This document shows positions 26,565 to 36,826 of a stretch of DNA of 64,000 nucleotides, in pieces. Positions within the stretch are counted from its first letter, which is position 1; each line of letters opens with the position of its first letter. The position numbers and the translations under genes were made by a program. The notes under the pieces are model-generated. The model ran no database searches. It saw only the letters and a program-made list of their open reading frames with translations, and was not told where the DNA came from. The stretch is from Cupriavidus oxalaticus. GTDB taxonomy: Bacteria; Pseudomonadota; Gammaproteobacteria; Burkholderiales; Burkholderiaceae. The stretch is from NCBI RefSeq assembly GCF_016894385.1, contig NZ_CP069811.1:720501-784500 (forward strand), read 5' to 3'.

Positions 26565-27190
26565 TGCACAAGGAAATCGGCGCGTACCAGCGCCAGGGCT
26601 TCGGCAATGCGCTTGAGTTGGCTGGGCCCTTCGGGCTGCTGATCGTGGATTTCGTCAACGGCTTTGCCGATCCGGCGGTATTCGGCGGCGGCAACATCCG
26701 CGACGCCATCGCCAGCACCGTGCCGCTGCTCGCGATAGCGCGGCGCGAAGGCTGGCCGGTCGCGCACAGCCGCATCGTATATGCGGACGATGGTGCGGAC
26801 CACAACGTGTTCTCGATGAAGGTACCGAACATGCTGACGCTGAAGGAGCATGCCTTCCACAGCGCCATCGTAGAAGAACTGGCGCCGCAGCCGGGCGAAC
26901 TGGTGGTGCGCAAGACGGTGCCGTCGGCGTTCTTCGGCACGTCGCTGGCGGCGTGGCTGACGCAGCGCGGCGTGCGCACGCTGCTGGTAGCCGGTGCCGT
27001 CACCAGCGGCTGCGTGCGCGCCAGCGTGGTCGATGCGATGCAGTACGGCTTCCGCCCGCTGGTGCTGTCCGACTGCGTGGGCGACCGCGCGCTGGCGCCG
27101 CACGAGGCCAACCTGTTCGACATGGCGCAGAAGTACGCGACGGTCGCCACGCGGGCGGAGGGGCTTGCCGCCATCGGCGTGCGGGAATAG
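26564..27190 (+). CDS. picF: Maleamate amidohydrolase
   Basis: The 208-residue cysteine hydrolase of the isochorismatase-like family releases ammonia from maleamate to give maleate. The triad Asp29 (LLIVDF), Lys117 (VVRKTVPSAF) and Cys150 (AVTSGCVRAS) is intact and at the positions reported for NicF. FGGGNIRDAI near residue 40 is the usual loop after strand 1. The ATG overlaps the dioxygenase stop; a GTG one codon earlier is possible. GGAGG lies about ten bases before the ATG. It is the last gene of the picC-G-E-D-F operon. Confidence 0.9.
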   Translation: MHKEIGAYQRQGFGNALELAGPFGLLIVDFVNGFADPAVFGGGNIRDAIASTVPLLAIARREGWPVAHSRIVYADDGADHNVFSMKVPNMLTLKEHAFHSAIVEELAPQPGELVVRKTVPSAFFGTSLAAWLTQRGVRTLLVAGAVTSGCVRASVVDAMQYGFRPLVLSDCVGDRALAPHEANLFDMAQKYATVATRAEGLAAIGVRE

Positions 27191-27259
27191 GCGCATGTAG
27201 GGGCGGGATGCGGTAAAGCCGCAATTGACAGGGCCGCCCGCATTTTCATAGGATTTTGG

Positions 27260-27271
27260 TCAGCATGCTGA
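27260..27271. promoter_or_regulatory. pic operator before the molybdenum hydroxylase operon
   Basis: TCAGCATGCTGA is a perfect palindrome and matches the locus motif. It lies 34 bp before the large-subunit start, so it would overlap the promoter or early leader of the hydroxylase operon. Confidence 0.7.
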
Positions 27272-27305
27272 ATAAACCACGCTTATCATCGGAACGGACA
27301 GGGCA

Positions 27306-29702
27306 ATGACATCGTCGATGGAACCGGATCATCCGGAAAGCCCGCGCGGCCAGGGCGTCGGCGCCCGCGTGGCGCGCAAGGAGGACGCGCGGCACCTGCA
27401 CGGCAAGGGCCGCTTCGTCGCGGACATCGCCATGCCGGACCTGCAGGAAGTGGCGTTCCTGCGCAGCCCGGTGGCGCACGCCCGGCTGCTGTCGGTGACC
27501 AAGCCGTCCCGGCACGCCGCCGCGGTGATCGTGCGTGAGGACATGGCGGCGGCCAGCGACATCGTCGCCGACTCGGCCTTCCCGTCGTACCAGCCCTCGG
27601 CACAGCCGCCACTGGCCAGCGGCAAGGTGCGCTTTGTCGGCGAGCCGGTGGCGATGGCGTTCGCGCCCACGCGCGCCGAGGCCGAAGACATCGCCGAGCA
27701 GGTTGCCGTGTCGTTCGACGAACTGCCCGCGCTGGCCGACGTGACGCAGGCGCGCCAGCTTGCCGGCGAGGTGCGCGTGCACGAGCACTGGCGCGACAAC
27801 ACCTTCCTGACGCTGACCGCCGACAAGCACTTCGAGGCGCGCCAGCACGAGGCCACGGTCGTGGTGCGCCGCCAGATCGACCTCGCGCGGCAGTGCATGG
27901 TGCCGATGGAAGGCAAGGCGGTGCTGGCCTGCTGGGACCACCAGTTCGACCAGCTGGTGGTCTACAGCGCGACGCAGGTGCCGCACATGATCCGCACGAT
28001 CCTGGCGCATTGCCTGGGGCTGGAGCAGGAGCGCGTGCGGGTGATCTCGCCCGACGTGGGCGGCGCCTTCGGCTACAAGTGCGTGCTGCAGCAGGAAGAG
28101 CTGTGCGTCGCCTGGCTGGCGCTGACCTACAAGCGCCCGTTCCGCTTTATCGAGGACCGGCGCGAGCACCTGACCGCCGGCGCCAACTCGCGCGAGCACC
28201 ACTATGACCTGACGGCGTATGCCGATGCGCGCGGCCGCCTGCTGGCCCTCGATGCAAAGATCGTGATCGATGGCGGCGCCTATTCGGTGTGGCCGTTCAC
28301 CATCGGGCTGGAGCCGGGGCAGGCGATCGGCAACCTGCCGGGGCCGTACGCCTTCGACGGCTACCGCTGCGAAACCACATGCGTGGCGACGAACAAGCCG
28401 GGCTTCGTGCCGTATCGGGGCGTGGCGCGTACCGGTGTCTGCTTTGCCATGGAGCTGATGATCGATGCCATCGCCCGCAAAGTGGGGCGCGAGCCGTGGG
28501 AGGTGCGCAGCGAAAACCTGGTGCCGCCCGAGGCCATGCCCTATGTCAACGTCACCAACAAGCATTTCGACGGCGGCGACTATCCCGCCAGCGTGCGCAA
28601 GGCCATGGAGATGATCGGCCTGCCCGCGATCCGCGCGCGCCAGAAGGCGGGGCCGCAGGGCAGCACCTATGTCGGCGTGGGTTTCGGCACCTACACCGAG
28701 CAATCGGCGCACGGCACCTCGGTGTTTGCCGCGTGGGGCACGCCGGTGATCCCGGGTTTCGATTCGGCGACAGTGCGGATCACGCCGGACGGCGGGCTGG
28801 AGGTGCGCGTGGGCGTGCATTCGCATGGGCAGGGCATGGAGACCACCTTCGCGCAGATCGCCAACGAGATCCTCGGCATCGATATCGCGCGGATCAAGGT
28901 GGTGCACGGCGATACCGGCCTGACGCCGTTCTCGACGGGCACGTATGCGTCGCGCTCGCTGGTGATGTCGGGCGGCGCGGTGTCGCGTGCATGCAAGGCG
29001 CTGCTGCCGCGCCTGCTGAAGATCGGCGCGCACATGCTGGGCCAGCCGCAGGATGCCGTGGTGTTCCGCGACGGCGCCGTGGCGGGCGGGGATGCTGGCA
29101 CCACCGACATCGCGCGCATCGCCAACGCCTGGTACATCAACCCGCATTTGCTGCCGCCGGACGTCGACGCGCAAGGTCTTGAAGTGACGATGGGCTTCAA
29201 GCCGGCTGTCGATACCGGCAGCTTCACCTACGCCACGCATGCCGTGGCGGTAGAGGTCGATATCGATTCCGGCCACGTCGAGATCCTCGACTACGTGGTG
29301 GTGGAGGACTGCGGCACCATGATCAACCCGATGGTGGTCGAGGGGCAGACCTACGGCGGCGTGGCGCAGGGCATCGGCACCGCGATGTTCGAAGCCATGC
29401 ATTACGACGGCAACGGCCAGCCGCTGGCGTCGACGCTGGCGGACTACATGCTGCCGGGGCCGACCGAGATCCCGTCGATCCGCATCCATCATTTCGAGAC
29501 GCCGTCGCCGCACACGGAGTTCGGCGCCAAGGGCATGGGCGAGGGCGGGGCGATCGCGCCGCCGGCGGCGATCTTCAATGCCGTCAACGACGCATTGCGC
29601 GATTTTGGCGTCGAGCTGAAGGAAACCCCGCTGACGCCGCGCAAGATCCTGGAGGCGCTGGCTGCGGCCGAGGCCGATGCGCATAACCGGAAGGCAGCCT
29701 GA
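27306..29702 (+). CDS. Molybdenum hydroxylase large subunit, probable picolinate 6-dehydrogenase component
   Basis: The 798-residue xanthine-dehydrogenase-family protein carries the molybdopterin cofactor. The a/b hammerhead domain covers about 20-130 (ARKEDARHLHGKGRFVADI). The molybdopterin-binding part shows PDVGGAFGYK, PYRGVARTGVCF near residue 375, GVHSHGQGMETTFAQI and, near the C-terminus, the catalytic GMGEGGAIAPPAAIFNA with the active-site glutamate. The family hydroxylates N-heteroaromatics next to the ring nitrogen using water. With the medium and small subunit genes downstream it is a complete three-subunit enzyme. Hydroxylation of picolinate at C6 is the step it should do; nicotinate is the main alternative. 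Confidence 0.85.
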   Translation: MTSSMEPDHPESPRGQGVGARVARKEDARHLHGKGRFVADIAMPDLQEVAFLRSPVAHARLLSVTKPSRHAAAVIVREDMAAASDIVADSAFPSYQPSAQPPLASGKVRFVGEPVAMAFAPTRAEAEDIAEQVAVSFDELPALADVTQARQLAGEVRVHEHWRDNTFLTLTADKHFEARQHEATVVVRRQIDLARQCMVPMEGKAVLACWDHQFDQLVVYSATQVPHMIRTILAHCLGLEQERVRVISPDVGGAFGYKCVLQQEELCVAWLALTYKRPFRFIEDRREHLTAGANSREHHYDLTAYADARGRLLALDAKIVIDGGAYSVWPFTIGLEPGQAIGNLPGPYAFDGYRCETTCVATNKPGFVPYRGVARTGVCFAMELMIDAIARKVGREPWEVRSENLVPPEAMPYVNVTNKHFDGGDYPASVRKAMEMIGLPAIRARQKAGPQGSTYVGVGFGTYTEQSAHGTSVFAAWGTPVIPGFDSATVRITPDGGLEVRVGVHSHGQGMETTFAQIANEILGIDIARIKVVHGDTGLTPFSTGTYASRSLVMSGGAVSRACKALLPRLLKIGAHMLGQPQDAVVFRDGAVAGGDAGTTDIARIANAWYINPHLLPPDVDAQGLEVTMGFKPAVDTGSFTYATHAVAVEVDIDSGHVEILDYVVVEDCGTMINPMVVEGQTYGGVAQGIGTAMFEAMHYDGNGQPLASTLADYMLPGPTEIPSIRIHHFETPSPHTEFGAKGMGEGGAIAPPAAIFNAVNDALRDFGVELKETPLTPRKILEALAAAEADAHNRKAA

Positions 29703-29705
29703 GCG

Positions 29706-30533
29706 ATGAAAGCCGTTGCATTTTCTTACCACGCACCCGGCTCGCTGCCGGAGGCGCTGTCCCGCCTGGGCGCGGGCACGGATATATCCAAAGCCATGGG
29801 TGGCGGGCAATCGCTCGGGCCGATGCTGAACCTGCGCCTGACCCGGCCCGATACGGTGGTCGATGTGTCGGCGCTGCGCGAATTGCGCGACGTGACCGCA
29901 ACCGCCGATGGCATCCGTATCGGTGCCTGCGTGACCCACGCGCAGATCGAGGACGGCGTGTTCGAGCCGCTGCGCGGCACCATGCTGCAAGGCGTTGCCG
30001 GTGGCATCGCCTATCGGGCGATCCGCAACCGCGGCACCGTGGGCGGCAGCCTCGCGCACGCCGATCCGGCCGCGGACTGGGTCGTGGCGATGACCGCGCT
30101 GGGTGCGCGCATCGAGATCGCGTCCGCGGCCGGCATGCGCGAAGTGCCGATGGAATCGTTCATGCTCGGCGCCTATACCACGGTGCTGGCCGACGGCGAG
30201 CTGATCGCCGCGGTGCGGGTGCCGCCGAAGACCGCGCACAGCCGCTGGGGCTACCACAAGCTGTGCCGCAAGACCGGCGAATTCGCCGAGGCCAGCTGCG
30301 CCGCATACTTCGACGCCAGCCGCCGCTTCGCCCGCATCGTGCTCGGCGCGCTGGACGGTCCGCCCCTGGTGCTGCCCGGCCTGACGCGCGCGGTCGCGGC
30401 GCAGGGCGCGGCCGCGCTGACGGCCGATGCCGTCGCCGAAGCCATCGCGCAAGCCGCACCGGGCAAGGACGCCATCGACCGCAAGCTGTACCGAACCGTC
30501 GTGATGCGCTGCGTCACGCAACTGCTGAACTGA
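29706..30533 (+). CDS. Molybdenum hydroxylase medium (FAD) subunit
   Basis: The 275-residue FAD-binding subunit is of the CoxM type. The FAD motifs are AMGGGQSLGPMLNLRLTRP (about 31-49) and IRNRGTVGGSLAHADPAADW (about 101-120), and the C-terminal CO-dehydrogenase flavoprotein domain follows (RWGYHKLCRKTGEFAEASCAA). It takes electrons from the iron-sulphur subunit and passes them to an acceptor. It begins 3 bp after the large-subunit stop and is followed 8 bp later by the small subunit. Confidence 0.88.
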   Translation: MKAVAFSYHAPGSLPEALSRLGAGTDISKAMGGGQSLGPMLNLRLTRPDTVVDVSALRELRDVTATADGIRIGACVTHAQIEDGVFEPLRGTMLQGVAGGIAYRAIRNRGTVGGSLAHADPAADWVVAMTALGARIEIASAAGMREVPMESFMLGAYTTVLADGELIAAVRVPPKTAHSRWGYHKLCRKTGEFAEASCAAYFDASRRFARIVLGALDGPPLVLPGLTRAVAAQGAAALTADAVAEAIAQAAPGKDAIDRKLYRTVVMRCVTQLLN

Positions 30534-30541
30534 GGAGCGCC

Positions 30542-31708
<1,167 letters not shown>

Positions 31709-31724
31709 GCAACGCTGTCCAGGG

Positions 31725-31753
31725 AGGCGGGGGCGTGGCCCCCTTGCCCGCCT
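31725..31753. terminator. Probable terminator after the molybdenum hydroxylase operon
   Basis: AGGCGGG (31725-31731) pairs with CCCGCCT (31747-31753), and a GC-rich inner arm extends the stem. It lies between the convergent small-subunit and XRE genes, and its right edge touches the XRE stop codon. Confidence 0.6.
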
Positions 31754-32349
31754 TACCCCGGATGCACTACAACCAGTAGTGCGGTGGCAGTGGTCTTGCC
31801 GCCATTGGAGATCGCATGTGCGACATCGGCCGCATAGCGCGCGGTCTCGCCGTGCCGCAGCTTCTTCTCGTCGGCGCCGGCGCGCACCGTCATCGACCCG
31901 CCCAAAACCGTCAGGTGTTCCTGCGTGCCGGCCTCGTGCGGCTCGGAGGCCAGCTCGCCGCCGGCCTGGATGGTCAGCTCATACCACTCGAAGCGCCCGG
32001 CCAGCTCGATCGGGCCCAGGATGCGCAGGTCGCAGCGGGTATCGGGGCTTTTCAGCGACGGGATCGCGTGCGGCTGGACCACGGTGATGCCGCTGCCGGA
32101 CCGTTGCGCGGCGCCGCCGGCGAGGAAGTCGGCCAGGCTCACGCCGAGCGCATTGGCCAGTCGCCACAGCACCGCAACGGTCGGGTTGGCCAGGTTGCGT
32201 TCGATCTGCGACAGCATCGACTTGGATACGCCGGCGCGGCGCGACAGTTCGTCGAGCGAGAGGCGCTGCTGCTGGCGCAAGGCCTGCAGCGCCAGGCCGA
32301 CGGCCGGCGGACCCTCTGCCTGCGGGGTCTGGAGCGGGGCTTGCGTCAT
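31753..32349 (-). CDS. XRE-family regulator with C-terminal cupin domain
   Basis: The 198-residue protein has an HTH_3 domain (about 20-75: [46 protein letters not shown]) and a cupin beta-barrel (about 115-195: [30 protein letters not shown]) likely to bind a small ligand. Such regulators usually control a neighbouring amino-acid or amine catabolic operon. It diverges from kbl-tdh across 113 bp that contain three similar direct repeats, so threonine or glycine breakdown is its likely target. The ATG at 32347-32349 lacks a clear ribosome site. Confidence 0.85.
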   Translation of the reverse strand: MTQAPLQTPQAEGPPAVGLALQALRQQQRLSLDELSRRAGVSKSMLSQIERNLANPTVAVLWRLANALGVSLADFLAGGAAQRSGSGITVVQPHAIPSLKSPDTRCDLRILGPIELAGRFEWYELTIQAGGELASEPHEAGTQEHLTVLGGSMTVRAGADEKKLRHGETARYAADVAHAISNGGKTTATALLVVVHPG

Positions 32350-32356
32350 GGATGGA

Positions 32357-32406
32357 TGTTCGTTATATTGCGAAGAATGTTCGATATACAGAACACGTTC
32401 GATTTA
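32357..32406. repeat. Three direct repeats between the XRE gene and kbl, possible operators
   Basis: TGTTCGTTATA (32357-32367), TGTTCGATATA (32378-32388) and CGTTCGATTTA (32396-32406) are near-identical 11-mers spaced 21 and 18 bp. They lie in an A/T-rich stretch immediately upstream of the XRE start and before kbl, the expected position for sites of the XRE-cupin protein. Binding is inferred. Confidence 0.6.
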
Positions 32407-32462
32407 TCGATCGAATCCTAGCACATCCCCAGCACACCACTGCACATCACCGGGAGCCAGCC

Positions 32463-33662
32463 ATGTCGAATGCCGAGGCATTCTACGCATCCATCCGCAC
32501 CGAACTCGACGCGATCCGCGAGGCGGGGCTGTTCAAGCAGGAGCGCGTGATTGCCACGCCGCAGGGCGCGCGGGTGCGCACCACCGACGGCCGCGAGGTG
32601 ATCAACTTGTGCGCCAACAACTACCTTGGGCTGTCGTCGCACCCGCAGGTGATCGAGGCCGCGCACGAGGCGCTGCGCACGCATGGCTTCGGCCTGAGTT
32701 CGGTGCGCTTTATCTGCGGTACGCAGGACCTGCACAAGACGCTGGAGGCGCGGCTGTCGGCGTTCCTGGGCACGGAGGACACCATCCTCTACGGCTCCGC
32801 GTTCGATGCCAATGGCGGACTGTTCGAGACGCTGCTGGGCGCCGAGGACGCGGTCATCAGCGATGCGCTCAACCATGCCTCGATCATCGACGGCATCCGC
32901 CTGAGCAAGGCGCGCCGCTACCGCTACCAGCACAACGACCTCGACGACCTGCGCGTGCAGCTGGCGCAGGCACGCGCGGACGGCGCGCGCTTCATGCTGG
33001 TGTTTTCCGACGGCGTGTTCTCGATGGACGGCACGATCGCGCGGCTCGACGAGATGCGCGCGATCTGCGACGAGCATGGCGCGCTGCTGGGCATCGACGA
33101 ATGCCATGCCACGGGCTTCCTGGGTCCGCGCGGGCGCGGCACGCATGAGCTGCGCGGCGTGTTCGGCAAGATCGACATCATCACCGGCACGCTGGGCAAG
33201 GCGCTGGGCGGGGCCTCGGGCGGCTTCACCAGCGCGCGCCAGGAAGTGGTGGCGCTGCTGCGCCAGCGCTCGCGGCCGTACCTGTTCTCCAACACGGTGG
33301 CGCCGGCGATCGTCGGGGCGTCGATCGCGGTGCTCGATATCCTCGAAGGCAGCACCGAGCTGCGCGACCGGCTGGAACGCAGCACGAAGTTCTTCCGCGC
33401 GGGGCTGGACCAGCTGGGCTTCGACGTCAAGGCGGGCGAGCACCCCATCGTTCCGATCATGGTCTACGACGCGGAGAAAGCGCAGCAGCTCGCGCAGCGG
33501 CTGCTGGAGCTGGGCGTGTACGTGGTGGGCTTCTTCTACCCGGTGGTGCCCAAGGGCCAGGCCCGCATCCGCGTGCAGATGAGCGCGCTGCATGACGAGG
33601 CCGCGCTGCGGGCGGCGCTGGATGCGTTCGGCCAGGCCGGCCGCGAACTGGGGCTGATCTGA
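32463..33662 (+). CDS. kbl: Glycine C-acetyltransferase (2-amino-3-ketobutyrate CoA ligase)
   Basis: The 399-residue PLP enzyme cleaves 2-amino-3-ketobutyrate with CoA to glycine and acetyl-CoA, the second step of threonine breakdown. Recognisable parts are [13 protein letters not shown], the substrate loop [29 protein letters not shown] region, [12 protein letters not shown] and the PLP lysine in [14 protein letters not shown]. The ATG at 32463 has GGGAG seven bases upstream and gives the usual family length. Its stop overlaps the start of tdh (TGATG), so the two are translated together. Confidence 0.93.
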   Translation: MSNAEAFYASIRTELDAIREAGLFKQERVIATPQGARVRTTDGREVINLCANNYLGLSSHPQVIEAAHEALRTHGFGLSSVRFICGTQDLHKTLEARLSAFLGTEDTILYGSAFDANGGLFETLLGAEDAVISDALNHASIIDGIRLSKARRYRYQHNDLDDLRVQLAQARADGARFMLVFSDGVFSMDGTIARLDEMRAICDEHGALLGIDECHATGFLGPRGRGTHELRGVFGKIDIITGTLGKALGGASGGFTSARQEVVALLRQRSRPYLFSNTVAPAIVGASIAVLDILEGSTELRDRLERSTKFFRAGLDQLGFDVKAGEHPIVPIMVYDAEKAQQLAQRLLELGVYVVGFFYPVVPKGQARIRVQMSALHDEAALRAALDAFGQAGRELGLI

Positions 33663-34618
33663 TGGCCGACGGCACTCCCAGGATCCTGATCGTCGGCGCC
33701 AACGGCCAGATCGGCTCGGAACTGGCACTGGCGCTGGCCGAGCGCTACGGCCGTACCAGCGTCATCACCTCCGACGTGGTGCCGACCGGCCGGCACGTGC
33801 ACATCACGCACGAGATGCTCAACGCCACCGACCGCGGCGAACTCGCCACCGTGGTCGAGCGCCATGGCATCACGCAGGTCTACCTGCTGGCGGCGGCGCT
33901 GTCGGCCACCGGCGAGAAGGCGCCGCAGTGGGCGTGGAACCTGAACATGACCAGCCTGCTCAACGTGCTGGAGCTGGCGCGGCAGACCGGGCTGGAGCGC
34001 GTGTTCTGGCCCAGCTCGATCGCGGCGTTCGGCCCGACCACGCCGTCGGTGGATACGCCGCAGAAGACCGTGATGGAGCCGACCACCGTCTATGGCATCT
34101 CCAAGCAGGCGGGCGAGGGCTGGTGCCGCTGGTACCACGCCAACCACGGCGTCGACGTGCGCAGCGTGCGCTATCCGGGGCTGATCTCGCACAAGACGCC
34201 GCCGGGCGGCGGCACCACCGACTATGCGGTCGACATCTTCCATGCGGCGGTGAAGGGCGAGCCTTACACATGCTTCCTGAAGGAAGACGAGGCCCTGCCG
34301 ATGATGTACATGCCCGACGCGCTGCGCGCCACCATCGAGCTGATGGAGGCGCCGGCGGAACGGCTGGGCGAGCGCGGCAGCTACAACATCGCCGGCACCA
34401 CCTTCACGCCCGCGCAGATCGCCGCGGCGATCCGCGAGCATGTGCCGGACTTCGAGATCCGCTACGAACCCGACTACCGCCAGGCGATCGCGCAAGGCTG
34501 GCCGGATTCGATCGACGATTCGGTCGCGCGCGCGGACTGGGGGTGGAAGGCGCAGTACGGCCTGAAGGAAATGGTCGCGGACATGCTGGCTAACCTGAGG
34601 GCGACGCTGGCCGCCTGA
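33662..34618 (+). CDS. tdh: L-threonine 3-dehydrogenase, short-chain (epimerase-like) type
   Basis: The 318-residue NAD-dependent dehydrogenase is of the extended SDR/GalE-like kind, not the zinc alcohol-dehydrogenase type found in E. coli. It has an N-terminal ILIVGANGQIGSELA motif, a catalytic Tyr-Lys pair in TTVYGISKQAGE (about 139-150) and a following SVRYPGLISHKTPPGGGTTDYA that marks the threonine-dehydrogenase branch. It oxidises threonine to 2-amino-3-ketobutyrate, which Kbl cleaves. This type of threonine dehydrogenase is known from Cupriavidus necator. It ends 3 bp from the convergent ccmI stop. Confidence 0.9.
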   Translation: MADGTPRILIVGANGQIGSELALALAERYGRTSVITSDVVPTGRHVHITHEMLNATDRGELATVVERHGITQVYLLAAALSATGEKAPQWAWNLNMTSLLNVLELARQTGLERVFWPSSIAAFGPTTPSVDTPQKTVMEPTTVYGISKQAGEGWCRWYHANHGVDVRSVRYPGLISHKTPPGGGTTDYAVDIFHAAVKGEPYTCFLKEDEALPMMYMPDALRATIELMEAPAERLGERGSYNIAGTTFTPAQIAAAIREHVPDFEIRYEPDYRQAIAQGWPDSIDDSVARADWGWKAQYGLKEMVADMLANLRATLAA

Positions 34619-34621
34619 ACG

Positions 34622-35821
34622 CTATGGCACGGCGGCGTCGATCGCGATCCGCACGCCTTCGCTGCCGACCGCCAGCGGACCGCTGCGCCCGACCAGGTCG
34701 CCCGACTGCGGCATGGCATTCCCGCTCGCGGAAATGCGCGCTTCCACCACCACCTGCGTATGTCCCGACAGCTTGCGGTCGGGCCGCATCGCCATCGCAT
34801 CGTCCAGCGTGAACGTCAGTGGCAAGTCGCTGGCCTGCCGGCGCACCACCGCCAGCGGCATGCGCGAGCCGTCGGCAGGAAGGGCGTAGACGAAGAGGGT
34901 GTCGCCCGGCTGCGGCGTGCGTCCCGCCTTTTCGCTGAGCGTGACCAAGCCGGTAATCTTCGCCGGCTGCGCGGCGGAAGTGCCGCGCGCTGCGGCAAGG
35001 TTGGCGGCAACGCGTGCCGCGGTCTGCGAGTCCGGGGGCAGCAGCCGGTGCAGGTGTTCCCAGTAGCCGATCGCCGCTGCCTTGTCGCCGCGTTCCACCG
35101 CGGCGCTGGCCGCCAGCGCCAGCGCCTTGGGGTCATCCGGATCCAGCGCCAGCGCCCGGCTGATCTCCGCCATCGGCGCGCCTTGCAGCGAGCCATTGTC
35201 GAGGCTGGCCAGCACGTCGGCATAATCGGCGCGCAACCATGCCACGTCCGGCGCCAGCTCGACGGCGCGGGCGTAGGCCGCGGCGGCGTCGGCATACCGC
35301 TCCAGCACGCTGTAGGAACGCGCCAGCATGGCCCAGCCTTCGGGATCGGCAGGGGCTTCGCGCAGCCGCTGCGCCAGCTGGTTGACCATGCCTTCGACCT
35401 GCGCGCCGCTGAGCTGGTGCTGGCTGCTGGTCGCTTGCGGCACGTCGTCGGCGCGCCAGAGCGCGACGGGATTGCCCAGGTGCAGGTAGAGCAGGATGGC
35501 GGCGCTCGGCAACGCCGCCAGCAACGCTGCCGCGAGCAGCGGGGAAGTGCTGGCGCGGTGCGTGCCGACGGCGGCGTCCGCGGCTTCATCCAGCAGCCGG
35601 CGGCCGAGTTCGTCGCGGGCTTCGGCATGCCGGGCTGCGCTCAGCGTGCCCACCCGCAGGTCGGCGTCGAGTTCGCGCAGCTGGTCGCGGTACAGGTCGA
35701 CCAGCAGCGTGCGCTCCGGCGTGCCAGGGTCCGGAATGGTGTGGCGGCGCAGCAGCGGCCACAGCAGCCCGGCCATGGCGGCGGCGATCAGTGCGGCGGC
35801 GAGCAGCCAGAAGGTCGTCAT
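34622..35821 (-). CDS. ccmI: Cytochrome c maturation protein CcmI
   Basis: The 399-residue membrane protein has two helices (about 3-22 and 95-115) and a periplasmic TPR domain (about 145-280) that binds apocytochrome c C-termini. The segment between the helices has the typical ERTLLVDLYRDQLRELDADLRVGTLS. The C-terminal beta-rich part (about 295-399) is as in full-length CycH/CcmI. It delivers apocytochromes to CcmF/H. The start overlaps the ccmH stop as ATGA. It is the last gene of the ccm operon. Confidence 0.9.
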   Translation of the reverse strand: MTTFWLLAAALIAAAMAGLLWPLLRRHTIPDPGTPERTLLVDLYRDQLRELDADLRVGTLSAARHAEARDELGRRLLDEAADAAVGTHRASTSPLLAAALLAALPSAAILLYLHLGNPVALWRADDVPQATSSQHQLSGAQVEGMVNQLAQRLREAPADPEGWAMLARSYSVLERYADAAAAYARAVELAPDVAWLRADYADVLASLDNGSLQGAPMAEISRALALDPDDPKALALAASAAVERGDKAAAIGYWEHLHRLLPPDSQTAARVAANLAAARGTSAAQPAKITGLVTLSEKAGRTPQPGDTLFVYALPADGSRMPLAVVRRQASDLPLTFTLDDAMAMRPDRKLSGHTQVVVEARISASGNAMPQSGDLVGRSGPLAVGSEGVRIAIDAAVP

Positions 35822-36291
35822 GGTTGGCGAGGGCCGGTGTCGGTGGCGTTGGCGGTATCGTTAAGCAAGCGTTCAAGGTCGCTGCGCGCGCCGCCGTCGA
35901 GCGCAGGGCCCGTGCCGCGATGACGCGCGCGGGTGCGTACGATCGCCCACGCCACGCCGGCAACCAAAAGCAGCGGACCAAACCACAACAGCCATGTCAC
36001 CGGCCGCAGCGGCGGCCTGTACAGCACGAAGTCGCCATAACGCTGCGCCAGGTAGTCCTTGACCGCCTGGTCGCTGGCGCCGCCGCGCAGCTGCTCGCGG
36101 ATCTGGCGGCGCAGGTCGACGGCAAGGTCGGCGTTGGAATCGGCCAGCGTCTGGTTCTGGCACACCAGGCAGCGCAGTTCATTGGACAGTGCATGCACGC
36201 GCGCATCGAGTTCCGCCTCGGTCGGCGCGGCGGCCGCCTGCATCGACAGGCAGCATAGCCACAGGGCAAGCGCGGCGCGCAGCCTACGCAT
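35818..36291 (-). CDS. ccmH: Cytochrome c maturation protein CcmH
   Basis: The 157-residue thiol oxidoreductase has a signal peptide, the redox motif LRCLVCQNQ (Cys41, Cys44) and a C-terminal transmembrane helix (about 103-122). It reduces or holds apocytochrome haem-binding cysteines on the periplasmic side with CcmG and CcmF. It overlaps ccmG by 8 bp and ccmI by 4 bp. The length matches the short, single-domain CcmH that works with a separate CcmI. Confidence 0.92.
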   Translation of the reverse strand: MRRLRAALALWLCCLSMQAAAAPTEAELDARVHALSNELRCLVCQNQTLADSNADLAVDLRRQIREQLRGGASDQAVKDYLAQRYGDFVLYRPPLRPVTWLLWFGPLLLVAGVAWAIVRTRARHRGTGPALDGGARSDLERLLNDTANATDTGPRQP

Positions 36292-36826
36292 GGCCGCCTC
36301 CCTGGCGCTGCAGCCGCTCGATCAGCGGGATCAGCTTCTGCTCCAGCACCTCGCGCGTGACCGGGCCGACCTGGCGGTAGCGCACCACGCCGTGCTGGTC
36401 GATGACAAAGGTCTCGGGCACGCCATAGACGCCATAGTCGATGCCCACGCGTCCGTCGGCATCGACCAGTGATGCCGTATAAGGGTTGCCGAGCCGCTGC
36501 AGCCAGTCGCGCGCGGCGCCGGCCTCGTCCTTGTAATTCAGGCCGTACAGCGGCACTGGCGCGCGCGCGGCGAAGTCGACCAGCACCGGGTGCTCGGTGC
36601 GGCAGGCTGCGCACCACGAGGCCCACACGTTCAGCAGCCACACCTTGCCGCGCATGTCGGCGGACGCCAGCGTGCGGCCTTCCGGCTCCAGCAGCGGCAG
36701 CGTGAAGGCCGGTGCGGCCTTGCCGACCAGCGGCGAGGGCAGCTCGCGCGGATCGTGGCGCAGCCCCGCGGCCAGCGCGACGGCCAGCGCCAGGAAGGCG
36801 GCGAGCGGCAGCAGGAAGCGCGTCAT
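36284..36826 (-). CDS. ccmG: Thiol:disulfide interchange protein CcmG (DsbE)
   Basis: The 180-residue membrane-anchored thioredoxin-like protein has an N-terminal helix (about 4-20), the active site WASWCAACRTEHPVL and the cis-proline loop YGVYGVPETFVID. The family usually has WCxPC or WCPTC; here the pair between the cysteines is Ala-Ala, which may shift the redox potential. It keeps apocytochrome thiols reduced. The ATG at 36824-36826 overlaps the ccmF stop as ATGA, so a longer upstream frame is rejected. Confidence 0.92.
   Translation of the reverse strand: MTRFLLPLAAFLALAVALAAGLRHDPRELPSPLVGKAAPAFTLPLLEPEGRTLASADMRGKVWLLNVWASWCAACRTEHPVLVDFAARAPVPLYGLNYKDEAGAARDWLQRLGNPYTASLVDADGRVGIDYGVYGVPETFVIDQHGVVRYRQVGPVTREVLEQKLIPLIERLQRQGGGHA

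Noticed and set aside
27246..30521. A 1091-residue open frame on the minus strand
   Set aside because: It is antisense to the molybdenum hydroxylase genes, with the same biased composition and no recognisable motif.
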